DNA of 37,849 bases from Bacteroidia bacterium. GTDB taxonomy: Bacteria > Bacteroidota > Bacteroidia > AKYH767-A > OLB10. The stretch lies in contig JADLBQ010000022.1 of the NCBI GenBank assembly GCA_020847635.1, forward strand, positions 1-37,849, written 5' to 3'. The position numbers and the translations under genes are program-made. Shown here one piece after another: positions 26,126-34,456 of the stretch (positions are counted from its first letter, which is position 1; every line of letters starts with the position of its first letter). The notes beneath the pieces were generated by a model that made no database searches, was not told the DNA's origin, and saw only the letters and a list, made by a program, of their open reading frames with translations.

Positions 26126-27310
26126 ATGCATATTCTGTTTTTCCCTTCATGGTATAAGACTGAGAAGGAACCTTTTATGGGAACCTTTTTTGAAGAGCAG
26201 GCTCGTGGATTAATCCATGCCGGCCATAAGGCAGGTATTATTTATCCTGAACTACTCCCATTTAGAAATCTTTTCCAGGAAAGAGAACAACCGCTTAAGT
26301 CTTATGATGATAATGGATTACCCACTTATATTTCATACATTCAGATGTTATTACCGGGTAAGCTTAAACAGGATTATAATCAATTTTCTCAGGCAGTTGA
26401 TAAAATATTTCTTGATTATGTACATGTTTACGGATCCCCTGATGTCATTCATGCCCATTCGGTTTTTTATGCCGGAATTGCTGCATGGTATATTGCCAAA
26501 AAGTATAACATTCCCTTTGTCATAACGGAACATCTTACTTCCTATGTGATGGGAACAATTACGAATCCTGTAGATATTAAATATGCTAGGGAAATATTCA
26601 GACAGGCAGACAGGTCATTGATTGTCAGTGACTGTTTTAGAAGGGATCTGGCACGAGTTCTTGAAATAGATAAATCAACCTTTCAGGTGGTCCCTAATAT
26701 GGTTAACAATTTGTTCTTTGAAAACCGTTTACAGAAGGATTATCAACGGGATGAACAATTTGTTCTCTTTACAAATTCATTTTTGTTGCCCAGGAAAAAC
26801 CATCTGTTGATTTTCAATGCAATCAAAAAACTTAGAGATCAGCAAAAGAATGTCTTTCTGCTGGTTGGCGGTGAAGGTGAGTTGAGAGATACGTTAATTG
26901 AAAGAGTTAAAAAATTAAAGATTGAAAACCATGTAAAATTTTTAGGAGGATTGAACCGGGAACAGGTGAAGAAATATGTGGATGAATCGCATGCCTTTGT
27001 TTTGACCAGCTTCTATGAAACTTTTGGAGTAGTCTTGATCGAAAGCCTGGCAGCCGGCCGGCCAGTCATTACTACTAATTCGGGAGGACCTGAAGATTTC
27101 ATAAATAAGAAGAATGGCATTTTGCTAAGTGATTTTACTCCGGATTCGCTTACCGAGGCAATAGACACAATGATGATAAATTACCAGAAATATAATCAGG
27201 ATGAAATAAGTGAAGAGTGCCGGAGAAGGTTTAGTGAGAAAACAGTTATATCAATGCTTGAGCAGGTTTATACCGAAGTATTAGCAGAATATCCCAGGGC
27301 AACCCAATAA
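26126..27310 (+). CDS. GT4-family glycosyltransferase
   Basis: This is a retaining GT-B transferase of 394 residues. The N-terminal domain starts HILFFPSWY and holds GTFFEEQARGL and the acceptor-side HAHSVFYAGIAA. The C-terminal domain has LVGGEGELRDTL, KFLGGLNREQVKKY and the donor-site EX7E motif in YETFGVVLIESLAAGRPVI, followed by SGGPEDF. These place it in GT4, whose members use GDP-mannose, UDP-GlcNAc or UDP-glucose among other donors. It is the last + strand gene of this operon. Its stop codon lies one base from the stop of the convergent SET gene, with no terminator between. Donor identity cannot be predicted. Confidence 0.92.
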   Translation: MHILFFPSWYKTEKEPFMGTFFEEQARGLIHAGHKAGIIYPELLPFRNLFQEREQPLKSYDDNGLPTYISYIQMLLPGKLKQDYNQFSQAVDKIFLDYVHVYGSPDVIHAHSVFYAGIAAWYIAKKYNIPFVITEHLTSYVMGTITNPVDIKYAREIFRQADRSLIVSDCFRRDLARVLEIDKSTFQVVPNMVNNLFFENRLQKDYQRDEQFVLFTNSFLLPRKNHLLIFNAIKKLRDQQKNVFLLVGGEGELRDTLIERVKKLKIENHVKFLGGLNREQVKKYVDESHAFVLTSFYETFGVVLIESLAAGRPVITTNSGGPEDFINKKNGILLSDFTPDSLTEAIDTMMINYQKYNQDEISEECRRRFSEKTVISMLEQVYTEVLAEYPRATQ

Positions 27311-27311
27311 T

Positions 27312-27749
27312 TTATTTACTACACTTCTTTTTTGATCTGGATTTCTTTTTATCTAAGGCTTTATTGTATTTCAGATCCCGCCAGTATTCAGCTCCATAAC
27401 CAACTAGAATCTCTCCTCCTGCAGGAATATTTCTGTAGGCTACAATGTAGCAGCGATTCCCAACCACAACATACTTAGAGTTATTTGATACGGCTTTCAA
27501 CTGCCCGATTCCCTTTGCATCATTGGCATATCTGGCAAGTGCTTCTTTATGGTCGTAAGCATCAATGCATCTGTTTTTATTAATATAAAACAGATATCCG
27601 TATCTGTCATTTTGAACCCGTTCATCATATTCTTTATAAGTAATGATATCACCGGTATATTCAATAATGCGGGTTCCCTTCTTAATGGGTTTATCAGTAA
27701 ACAATCCTTTGCCGGCACCCGGCAGAGTTGATTTGGAAACGTAAAGCAT
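27312..27749 (-). CDS. Stand-alone SET-domain protein with Lys-rich tail
   Basis: This compact 145-residue protein is little more than a SET domain, the fold of protein-lysine methyltransferases using SAM. Seen are GAGKGLFTDKPIKKGTRI (residues 11-28), EYTGDI (30-35), the knot-like RYANDA (73-78, where eukaryotic enzymes have RFxNHS) and EILVGYGAEYW (113-123). No pre-SET or post-SET cysteine clusters are present. The tail from residue 124 is strongly basic (KYNKALDKKKSRSKKKCSK), suggesting contact with nucleic acid or an acidic partner. Small SET proteins occur in various bacteria, mostly of unknown target. The PAP2-like gene lies 4 bases upstream on the same strand, so the two are likely co-transcribed. 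Confidence 0.88.
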   Translation of the reverse strand: MLYVSKSTLPGAGKGLFTDKPIKKGTRIIEYTGDIITYKEYDERVQNDRYGYLFYINKNRCIDAYDHKEALARYANDAKGIGQLKAVSNNSKYVVVGNRCYIVAYRNIPAGGEILVGYGAEYWRDLKYNKALDKKKSRSKKKCSK

Positions 27750-27753
27750 AGTA

Positions 27754-28368
27754 TTATAAAAGTAATCTGAGAATAAAAATCATACCAAGAAAGCCGGTTA
27801 TATATCCGGTATAAACTTGTAACGGAGTATGGGCTTCATTAAACAGACGTGACCAGCCAACTAATCCTGCTGCTAACAGGGATAAAATAAAATATCCAAT
27901 GATATCAGCTATCAGGATTTCACCGGTTATCCAGATAAGTCCGGATAAGCCTCCCAGCCCTATCAGGTGAATACTGATTTTCCATTTGAGATTTATCATA
28001 AAAGCAACTGCTATCAGAAATGCTCCTCCCAGTATGAGTGAAGCAACAATGGAAGGTACCGGAAGCAGTCTGATCAGCAAATAGCAGGCTATATAATAAA
28101 TGACGGTTGACAGAAAAGGAATACTGCGCTCTTTACGTTCAGCCATTTCAAGTGAATGAATCCAGCCTTTTTGAACAAGCCAGAGTGCAGTAATTACCGG
28201 GGCAATAAAACACGTTGTAAAAATAAAAACCAGTGAAAGTGTTTTAACTTCACTGGCAAGGCTATAGCTTAGGTATGAATGAATGTTATAAATAAAAATT
28301 GTAGCATAAAACGGCATTAGCAATGGATGGAAAATAACAGGAATGTATCTGGCAAGCTTAATTTTCAT
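27754..28368 (-). CDS. PAP2-superfamily-like polytopic membrane protein, degenerate active site
   Basis: This 204-residue protein has five or six predicted membrane helices and the layout of a PAP2 lipid phosphatase, but with an altered catalytic signature. The first motif reads ERKERSIPF (77-85), comparable to KxxxxxxRP. The second reads SIHLIG (132-137) instead of PSGH. The third is SRLFNEAHTPLQ (173-184), matching SRxxxxxHxxxD except that the final Asp is Gln. The Asp normally positions the nucleophilic His, so activity may be altered or the protein may form a divergent subfamily; similar proteins are, from memory, widespread in Bacteroidota. It leads a two-gene unit with the SET gene and is divergent from the BatA-like gene. 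Confidence 0.7.
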   Translation of the reverse strand: MKIKLARYIPVIFHPLLMPFYATIFIYNIHSYLSYSLASEVKTLSLVFIFTTCFIAPVITALWLVQKGWIHSLEMAERKERSIPFLSTVIYYIACYLLIRLLPVPSIVASLILGGAFLIAVAFMINLKWKISIHLIGLGGLSGLIWITGEILIADIIGYFILSLLAAGLVGWSRLFNEAHTPLQVYTGYITGFLGMIFILRLLL

Positions 28369-28381
28369 TTTATTAGCGCTG

Positions 28382-28389
28382 CGAATGTA
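28382..28389 (-). promoter_or_regulatory. Putative -7 element for the PAP2-like/SET operon
   Basis: On the - strand this reads TACATTCG followed by C, one mismatch from TAnnTTTG. It lies 13 bases before the start codon at 28368, so the leader would be under 10 bases. Confidence 0.35.
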
Positions 28390-28525
28390 TAACTTGTCAG
28401 CATGTTTCTGCTTGAGTTCTAAAACCGAAAGCTCAGATTTAACTCAAGGTTCAGAAAAAATCTTGTAGGTTTGAGCACTGACAACATTGCTGTTAAATCC
28501 ATAACATTCCAGCTGAATATTCTGT

Positions 28526-30574
28526 ATGCTTTTTAACTATCCGGCTTTTCTGTGGGCACTTACTTTTCTGGCAGTTCCGGTTATTATTCATCTTTTCAAT
28601 TTCAGAAGATTTAAAAAGGTCATGTTTACTAATGTGAGATTCCTGAAAGAAATTACAGAAGAAACAACCTCAAGAAGTAAACTCCGCCATTGGTTGGTAC
28701 TGTTATGCAGGTTACTCGCTGTTTCCGCTTTGGTTTTTGCTTTTGCCCAGCCTTACATCCCTGTAAAGAATCAGGTTACTGTATCAGGCGATCAGATTAT
28801 TTCAGTTTATATTGATAATTCATTCAGTATGGAGGCTAATGGCAAGAAAGGGGCCTTATCGGATGAAGCCAAAAATGCTGCAAAAGAGATTGTGAACGCA
28901 TTTAAGCCCTCAGATCGTTTTCAGATTCTGACAAATGATTTTGAAGCAAGGCATCAAAGGCTTGTTAACAGAGAAGAGGCTTTGTCGCAGGTGGATGAAA
29001 TAAAGACTTCGGCTTCAGTACGAACTCTTTCAGAAGTTGTAAAACGCCAGGGACAGGCTGCATCCGGGAATGCAGTTTATGTTAATTCCTACCTGATAAG
29101 TGATATGCAGAAATGGCAGTCTGATATTTCTCAGATGAATCCTGATTCGAATTTTCATATCTTTCTAATCCCACTAGATGCTGAATCTTCTTCCAATCTT
29201 TATATTGATACCTGTAAACTAAGCTCACCTTATTTACTGGCCAGAAAGCCGGTTGAGCTAACAGCAGTAATCCGTAATTTTTCAGATGAACCGGTTGAGC
29301 AGCTTTCGATTAAACTCACAATTAACGGAATTCAGAAGGCTGTCACTAATATTAATCTAGATGCACAGGCTGCGGCTGAAACACAACTTTCATTTACTTC
29401 ATCAGAATCTGGAATTTTAAAAGGTGAGATTTCAATTGCAGATTATCCGGTAACTTTTGATGACAAATGGTATTTTACAATCAAGATGACGGACCATATC
29501 TCTGTATTATCACTCACCGGAAAAGGTTCAAACCGTTATATCCGTTCCGTGTTCGATGCTGACCCGCTTTTCAGTCTTAATGTGCAGTCCGCTTCACAAG
29601 CTGATTATGGCTCCTTCAGTCAGTTTCAGACTATTGTAGTCAGTGATCTTACAGAACTGACAACAGGCCTGTCAAACGAACTGGAAAAATACATTAATGC
29701 AGGTGGGACACTCATACTGTTCCCTGATACAACAATCAATTCGGAAAGCTATAATTACTTTTTCGGGAAAGTAACTGCTGACCTGTTTGACCAGCCGGTC
29801 GAAGGTGAATTCCAGGCCGATCGGATCAACTATGAGAGTGATGTGATGAATGGAATTTTTGATCTGAAGCAGCACCAGGATAAGAATATTGATTTTCCGG
29901 CAGTAAGAAAATATTTCCGGCAAACTACTCATAGCAGATCTTCAAAAGAGCCGATTATTTCACTGCAAAACGGTAACAGCTTCTTGTCAAAGTATAAATA
30001 TGGTAAAGGGCAGATATACATTTTTAGTCAGGCGGCTGCGTTGGCAGCAGGCAACTTGGTCAATCATGCCTTGTTTGCTCCGGTCATGTACAGGATGACA
30101 ATGAGTTCGGCAGTTACCAATCCTGTTCAATACGTAATTGGCCATGAGTCCGGTTATGTGTTTAAATCGCCTGAGCAGGCCGGAGACCTGGTTTGTACGC
30201 TTTCAAATGATGAACTAGGGGTTGAAGTGATTCCACCTGTTAAGGTTATTGCAGGCATAGCTGAACTCAATCTTACAGGAATAATCCATGCAGATGGAAT
30301 TTATACGCTTAAAAACGGAGACAAGCTGATGGATGCCCTCGCTTTCAATTACGACAGAAGAGAATCGGAGTTAAGCTACCTGGGCAAAGATGGACTTAAT
30401 AGTGAAATTTTAAAAAGCGGACTCAGGAATATCTCAATTATTCCATCCACTCCGGCTGGCTATACCAGATCAGTCATATTACAGAATCATGGAATAGCAC
30501 TATGGAAATGGTTCTTAATCACAGCTTTAATATTTTTAGCAGCTGAAATTCTGCTGCTTCGGTTCTTCAAATAA
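28526..30574 (+). CDS. BatA-like protein with N-terminal double-transmembrane region and VWA-like domain
   Basis: This is a 682-residue membrane protein. The N-terminus (FLWALTFLAVPVIIHLFNFRR, then a helix around WLVLLCRLLAVSALVFAFA) is the double-transmembrane BatA-type domain found almost exclusively in Bacteroidota. A von Willebrand factor A-like domain follows, with metal-site motif DNSFS (about residues 92-96, DxSxS). The long middle section is beta-rich with Ig- and GATase1-like stretches (for example YINAGGTLILFPDT). A C-terminal helix (WKWFLITALIFLAAEILLL) anchors the end. The family is linked to the Bat aerotolerance operon, but this copy has no MoxR, BatB or BatC neighbours, so it is probably one of the stand-alone paralogues of unknown role. 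Confidence 0.9.
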   Translation: MLFNYPAFLWALTFLAVPVIIHLFNFRRFKKVMFTNVRFLKEITEETTSRSKLRHWLVLLCRLLAVSALVFAFAQPYIPVKNQVTVSGDQIISVYIDNSFSMEANGKKGALSDEAKNAAKEIVNAFKPSDRFQILTNDFEARHQRLVNREEALSQVDEIKTSASVRTLSEVVKRQGQAASGNAVYVNSYLISDMQKWQSDISQMNPDSNFHIFLIPLDAESSSNLYIDTCKLSSPYLLARKPVELTAVIRNFSDEPVEQLSIKLTINGIQKAVTNINLDAQAAAETQLSFTSSESGILKGEISIADYPVTFDDKWYFTIKMTDHISVLSLTGKGSNRYIRSVFDADPLFSLNVQSASQADYGSFSQFQTIVVSDLTELTTGLSNELEKYINAGGTLILFPDTTINSESYNYFFGKVTADLFDQPVEGEFQADRINYESDVMNGIFDLKQHQDKNIDFPAVRKYFRQTTHSRSSKEPIISLQNGNSFLSKYKYGKGQIYIFSQAAALAAGNLVNHALFAPVMYRMTMSSAVTNPVQYVIGHESGYVFKSPEQAGDLVCTLSNDELGVEVIPPVKVIAGIAELNLTGIIHADGIYTLKNGDKLMDALAFNYDRRESELSYLGKDGLNSEILKSGLRNISIIPSTPAGYTRSVILQNHGIALWKWFLITALIFLAAEILLLRFFK

Positions 30575-30607
30575 AAAATTGATTTTTATTACGTCACCTA
30601 ACTTTCT

Positions 30608-30615
30608 TTTCTTTG
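30608..30615 (+). promoter_or_regulatory. Putative -7 element for the dihydroorotase-like gene
   Basis: TTTCTTTG followed by CATCAGG is nearly identical to the element before the histidine kinase. It overlaps an in-frame TTG at 30613, which is one reason to reject that codon as the start. Confidence 0.35.
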
Positions 30616-30636
30616 CATCAGGTAAAGAGGATACTA

Positions 30637-31929
30637 TTGAATCTGCTCATTAAATCGGTACACCTTGTTGACAACAGAAGCCCTCTGAATGGTAAGCAAT
30701 GTGATATTCATATCAGCCAGGGAATCATCCGCAAAATTGCTTTAGCAATCCGGCCGGAATCATGCGGAAAGGATTTGACAATAGTCAGGAGAAAAGGTTT
30801 GCATGTCAGTATTGGATGGTTTGATCTAGGTGCAAACTTTTGTGATCCGGGATTCGAATATAAAGAGGATATCCTGTCGGGAATTGAGGCTGCTATTGCT
30901 GGCGGATATACAGGAGTGATGTTGTTACCAAATACAGTTCCGGTCATTCAGAATAAGGAGGGAATTGAATATATCAGAAATAAGAGCCGGAATAATCTGG
31001 TAGAAGTATTTCCTGCCGGAGCACTTACAGCTGATTGCCAGGGAAAGGAACTTACCGAATATTTTGATATGAAATCTGCCGGTGCAGTTGCCTTTACTGA
31101 CGGGAAACATACAATTGCAGATTCCGGATCAATGCTTAGGGCATTACAATATGCACAAAATTGTAACTCACCGGTTATTGTCCATGCTGATGACAAATGC
31201 CTATCAGGCAAACTGTTGATGAATGAAAGTGAGAACAGTGTCCTTTTTGGCATAAAAGGTTCACCCGGTATTGCTGAAGAAGTAATGGTTCAGCGTGATA
31301 TCCGCTTAGCACACTATGCCGATTCCCGAATTCATTTTCTGGCATTGTCATCCGCAGGAAGTGTTGAACTAATCAGAAAAGCTAAAAAGCATTTTGATAA
31401 AATTACTGCCGGAGTAACTGCCTATCAGATTTGTTTTGATGACAGCTGCTTAAGCAGTTATAATACCAATTTTAAACTCAATCCCCCATTGCGAACTAAG
31501 GCAGATATTGCGGAGCTGATCAAGGGCCTGGCCGATGATACAATTGATGTCATAATAAGTGATCATACTCCTGAAGACATTGAATCAAAACAAGTAGAAT
31601 TTGAACTTGCCCGTTATGGAATGATTGGTTTGGAAACTGCATTTGCAGCAGTCAATACAGTAGCAGGAAAAAAGCTTGGGCTTGAGAAACTGGTTGAAAA
31701 AATTTCGATTGCTCCCCGTAAAGTTTTAGGACTGGTGGTCCCTGAGATTAAGGAAGGGGAAAATGCTAACCTGACTTTGTTTGACCCCAATGAAAAATGG
31801 ACATTCACAAGGGATGAAATCCATTCCAGGTCAGCTAATACTCCGTTTTTCAACACCGAGTTTACCGGAAGGGTTGCCGGTGTTGTGCTGAATAAGAACT
31901 TTACCTGGATTAGTAAGTCAGTTGCCTGA
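30637..31929 (+). CDS. Dihydroorotase homologue lacking the metal ligands (likely non-catalytic)
   Basis: This 430-residue amidohydrolase-fold protein aligns throughout with type I dihydroorotase, the enzyme of the third step of pyrimidine synthesis, but its metal site is gone. The DLHVHLRDPG segment reads DLGANFCDPG (residues 63-72), so both ligand His are Gly and Asn. VTPHHL reads VTAYQI, HICHVST reads HFLALSS, and TDHAPH reads SDHTPE, where only the Asp survives. The rest of the scaffold (GFEYKED, GGYTGVMLLPNT, RYGMIGLETAF) is well conserved, so the gene is under selection and not decaying. There is no in-frame ATG for 90 codons. The TTG at 30637 (MNLLIKSVHLVD) gives a normal N-terminus. 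A structural role, such as partner of aspartate transcarbamoylase like PyrC' of Pseudomonas, or a new role is possible. Confidence 0.9.
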   Translation: MNLLIKSVHLVDNRSPLNGKQCDIHISQGIIRKIALAIRPESCGKDLTIVRRKGLHVSIGWFDLGANFCDPGFEYKEDILSGIEAAIAGGYTGVMLLPNTVPVIQNKEGIEYIRNKSRNNLVEVFPAGALTADCQGKELTEYFDMKSAGAVAFTDGKHTIADSGSMLRALQYAQNCNSPVIVHADDKCLSGKLLMNESENSVLFGIKGSPGIAEEVMVQRDIRLAHYADSRIHFLALSSAGSVELIRKAKKHFDKITAGVTAYQICFDDSCLSSYNTNFKLNPPLRTKADIAELIKGLADDTIDVIISDHTPEDIESKQVEFELARYGMIGLETAFAAVNTVAGKKLGLEKLVEKISIAPRKVLGLVVPEIKEGENANLTLFDPNEKWTFTRDEIHSRSANTPFFNTEFTGRVAGVVLNKNFTWISKSVA

Positions 31930-31941
31930 TGGCAATTTGCT

Positions 31942-34260
31942 TTAAACAATCTTCAGCCTGGCAAACTTGAGCAGCAACATTTTAGTACCATGTCCCTGAA
32001 AGAAGACGGTTGCCTTAATATCAGGATATCCACCCTCAATGCTTAGTACTTTCCCTTTTCCGAAACGGGCATGTAACACTTCCATTCCGGTTACAATTTT
32101 TCTGGGATCATCTGATTCAAAGTCATTAACCGGAGCAGGATTTACTGTTTTTCCAACCGGTTTAAATCTTCCCTGGGCAGCACCTGTAAAATTATTTTTT
32201 CTGACTACAGCTTTTTCATTCCAGACATTATGGCTGGTCTCCTGAAATGAATCAAATTGAGCCGATACTGGCTGATCAAGATATTCTGGTCTGATCTCAT
32301 TAAGAAACCGGCTGGGTTCGCATCCAATCAAATTACCCCAGCGGTAGCGGGTTGATGCATAGGAAAGATAAAGTTTTTTTTCAGCTCGTGTAATTGCAAC
32401 ATAAAAGAGCCTTCGTTCTTCTTCCAGATCATCCCGGTCAACAAGACTTAACTGGGAAGGGAAAAGATTCTCTTCCAGGCCGGCAACAAATACCTGTTTG
32501 AATTCAAGTCCTTTTGCCATGTGAACAGTCATCAGCGAAACTCTGTTCTTATCTTCCTCTTCCTTTTTGTTGTCATTATCAGTCAGCAGTGCAATATCCT
32601 GCAGAAAGGCATCAAGGGTTCTGGAGTCATCTGCTGGAGTTTCATTATCAGGACCTGGCAGCGGAGTATTTCCTGTTTCTGTAAACTCACGGATCGCACT
32701 TAACAGTTCCTGCAGATTTTCATACCGGCTGATTCCTTCCGGAGTTTTATCATGGTACAATTCACGAAGTAATCCCGAATGATTGGCAATGTGCATGGCT
32801 AACTCATAAGCAGGCTGTTTGACAAGCATGACATTAAAACTGCGAATCATATCAGCAAAAGCGGAAATCTTTGTTTTGATTCCACCGCTGATCCCCGACT
32901 TATAGTGATCAAGATTACAAATCACTTCCCAGAGGCTCACTTCAGATTCTCCAGCAGTTGCAATCAGCCGGTCAATACTGGTCTGCCCGATTCCACGTAC
33001 CGGATAATTGATAATCCTTTTCAGTGATTCTTCGTCATGAGGATTAACAGCCAGCCGGAAGTAGGCCAGCATATCTTTGATTTCTTTCCGTGCATAGAAA
33101 GAAAGTCCTCCATAAATCCGGTATGCAATATTCCTTCTTCGCAGGGCTTCTTCAAGTGCTCTTGATTGTGCATTGGTCCGATAGAGAACAGCAAAATCAC
33201 GATAGGTATAATCGTGAGTCATCTGTTCGCTATAGATTATGTCAGCAATGATACTGCCTTCTTCATTATCACTCAATGCACGTAATAATTTGATTTTATT
33301 TCCCTCATCATTTGCTGTCCAGATCTTTTTTGGCAACTGTTTTTTATTCTGGCTGATAATACTGTTTGCTGCATTGACAATAGTGGCCGTTGATCTGTAA
33401 TTCTGTTCCAGCTTAAATACTTTATGATCCGGATAATCTTTACCAAAAGAAAGTATATTCTGGATATTGGCACCCCGAAAAGCATAAATACTCTGAGCAT
33501 CATCACCGACTACACAAATATTTTCATGCAGAGCTGCCAGCCTCCGGATGATAATATACTGCAGGTAATTGGTGTCCTGAAATTCATCTACCATCAAATA
33601 CCGGAATTTGCTCTGGAATTTATGCAACAGGTCAGGAAACCGATCGAGCAGGAGATAGGTGTTGTAAAGCAGGTCATCAAAGTCCATTGCCGCTGATCTG
33701 AAACAGCGTTTTGAGTAAAGTTCATATAGTTTCCCCATCATGGGTCTTCCTGCCTGGATGTCGCTGTTAACCAGTTCCGAATCCTGATTATACGCCTGCC
33801 AGGAGAGCAGATTGTTTTTAGCACTTGAGATCCGGGCTAATACTGTGGAAGGTTTATAAGTTTTGTCACTTAGATTCTGTTCTTTCAAGATTGACTTAAT
33901 GATACTCTTTGAGTCTTCCGTATCATAAATAGTAAAATTGGAAGGATAGCTTAACCTTGGAGCATCCATTCTCAGTAATCGGGCAAAGACACTGTGATAG
34001 GTCCCCATCCATAAATTCCGGGCTTCACTTCCGGCAAGTGTTTCAATTCTGCTTTTCATTTCCCGGGCTGCCTTATTGGTAAAGGTCAATGCCATTATCT
34101 GAAAAGCATCAACACCATGCGTCAGCAGATAAGCTATCCGGTAAGTTAAAACCCTTGTTTTACCTGAACCGGCTCCGGCAATGATCATCACCGGGCCTTC
34201 CGTACATTCAACTGCCTTTCGTTGTGGTTCGTTCAGTTCGCTTAAATAATCGTCTTTCAT
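31942..34260 (-). CDS. UvrD/PcrA-family superfamily 1A DNA helicase
   Basis: This is a 3'-5' DNA helicase of 772 residues involved in repair and replication restart. Motif Q/I (LNEPQRKAVECTEG, then IAGAGSGKTRVLTYRIAYL near residues 27-46), motif Ia (ALTFTNKAAREMKSR), motif II (MVDEFQDTNYLQY), motif III (VVGDDAQSIYAFRGA), motif IV (LEQNYRSTATIV), motif V (VSLMTVHMAKGLEFKQVFVAG) and motif VI (LFYVAITRAEKKLYLSYA) are all intact. The C-terminal tail contains a tudor-like segment (GMEVLHARFGKGKVLSIEGG) found in UvrD and PcrA for RNA polymerase contact. It converges on the dihydroorotase-like gene with a 12-base gap. uvrC is 16 kb away. It could be named uvrD or pcrA; I cannot choose. Confidence 0.97.
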   Translation of the reverse strand: MKDDYLSELNEPQRKAVECTEGPVMIIAGAGSGKTRVLTYRIAYLLTHGVDAFQIMALTFTNKAAREMKSRIETLAGSEARNLWMGTYHSVFARLLRMDAPRLSYPSNFTIYDTEDSKSIIKSILKEQNLSDKTYKPSTVLARISSAKNNLLSWQAYNQDSELVNSDIQAGRPMMGKLYELYSKRCFRSAAMDFDDLLYNTYLLLDRFPDLLHKFQSKFRYLMVDEFQDTNYLQYIIIRRLAALHENICVVGDDAQSIYAFRGANIQNILSFGKDYPDHKVFKLEQNYRSTATIVNAANSIISQNKKQLPKKIWTANDEGNKIKLLRALSDNEEGSIIADIIYSEQMTHDYTYRDFAVLYRTNAQSRALEEALRRRNIAYRIYGGLSFYARKEIKDMLAYFRLAVNPHDEESLKRIINYPVRGIGQTSIDRLIATAGESEVSLWEVICNLDHYKSGISGGIKTKISAFADMIRSFNVMLVKQPAYELAMHIANHSGLLRELYHDKTPEGISRYENLQELLSAIREFTETGNTPLPGPDNETPADDSRTLDAFLQDIALLTDNDNKKEEEDKNRVSLMTVHMAKGLEFKQVFVAGLEENLFPSQLSLVDRDDLEEERRLFYVAITRAEKKLYLSYASTRYRWGNLIGCEPSRFLNEIRPEYLDQPVSAQFDSFQETSHNVWNEKAVVRKNNFTGAAQGRFKPVGKTVNPAPVNDFESDDPRKIVTGMEVLHARFGKGKVLSIEGGYPDIKATVFFQGHGTKMLLLKFARLKIV

Positions 34261-34269
34261 CCGTCAGTG

Positions 34270-34277
34270 CGAAAATA
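34270..34277 (-). promoter_or_regulatory. Putative -7 element for the helicase gene
   Basis: On the - strand this reads TATTTTCG followed by CA, one mismatch from TAnnTTTG. It sits 9 bases before the ATG, implying a very short leader. The -33 position is not recognisable. Confidence 0.35.
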
Positions 34278-34456
34278 GAAAGAAACTGATAGGCCTTTTT
34301 GTTTTAGTTGCCTGAGAGTTCACAAAAAGTCGTGAATAAATTAGTATATCACCCTCAAATAGGGTTATGCTTGAAAGATCAGGCTAACTTTTTTTACCGG
34401 TGATTGTTCGGTTACTAAACCGGGTATGTTATCCGGACTTGATTGTCTTTGATGCA

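Noticed and set aside
27312-28368. SET and PAP2-like pair as a toxin-antitoxin or defence module
   Set aside because: Neither protein resembles known toxins, antitoxins or effectors, and the spacing is that of an ordinary operon.
30575-30592. AT-only inverted repeat AATAAAAA/TTTTTATT after the BatA-like gene
   Set aside because: Composition alone can produce it; with no G-C pairs it would be a very weak terminator.
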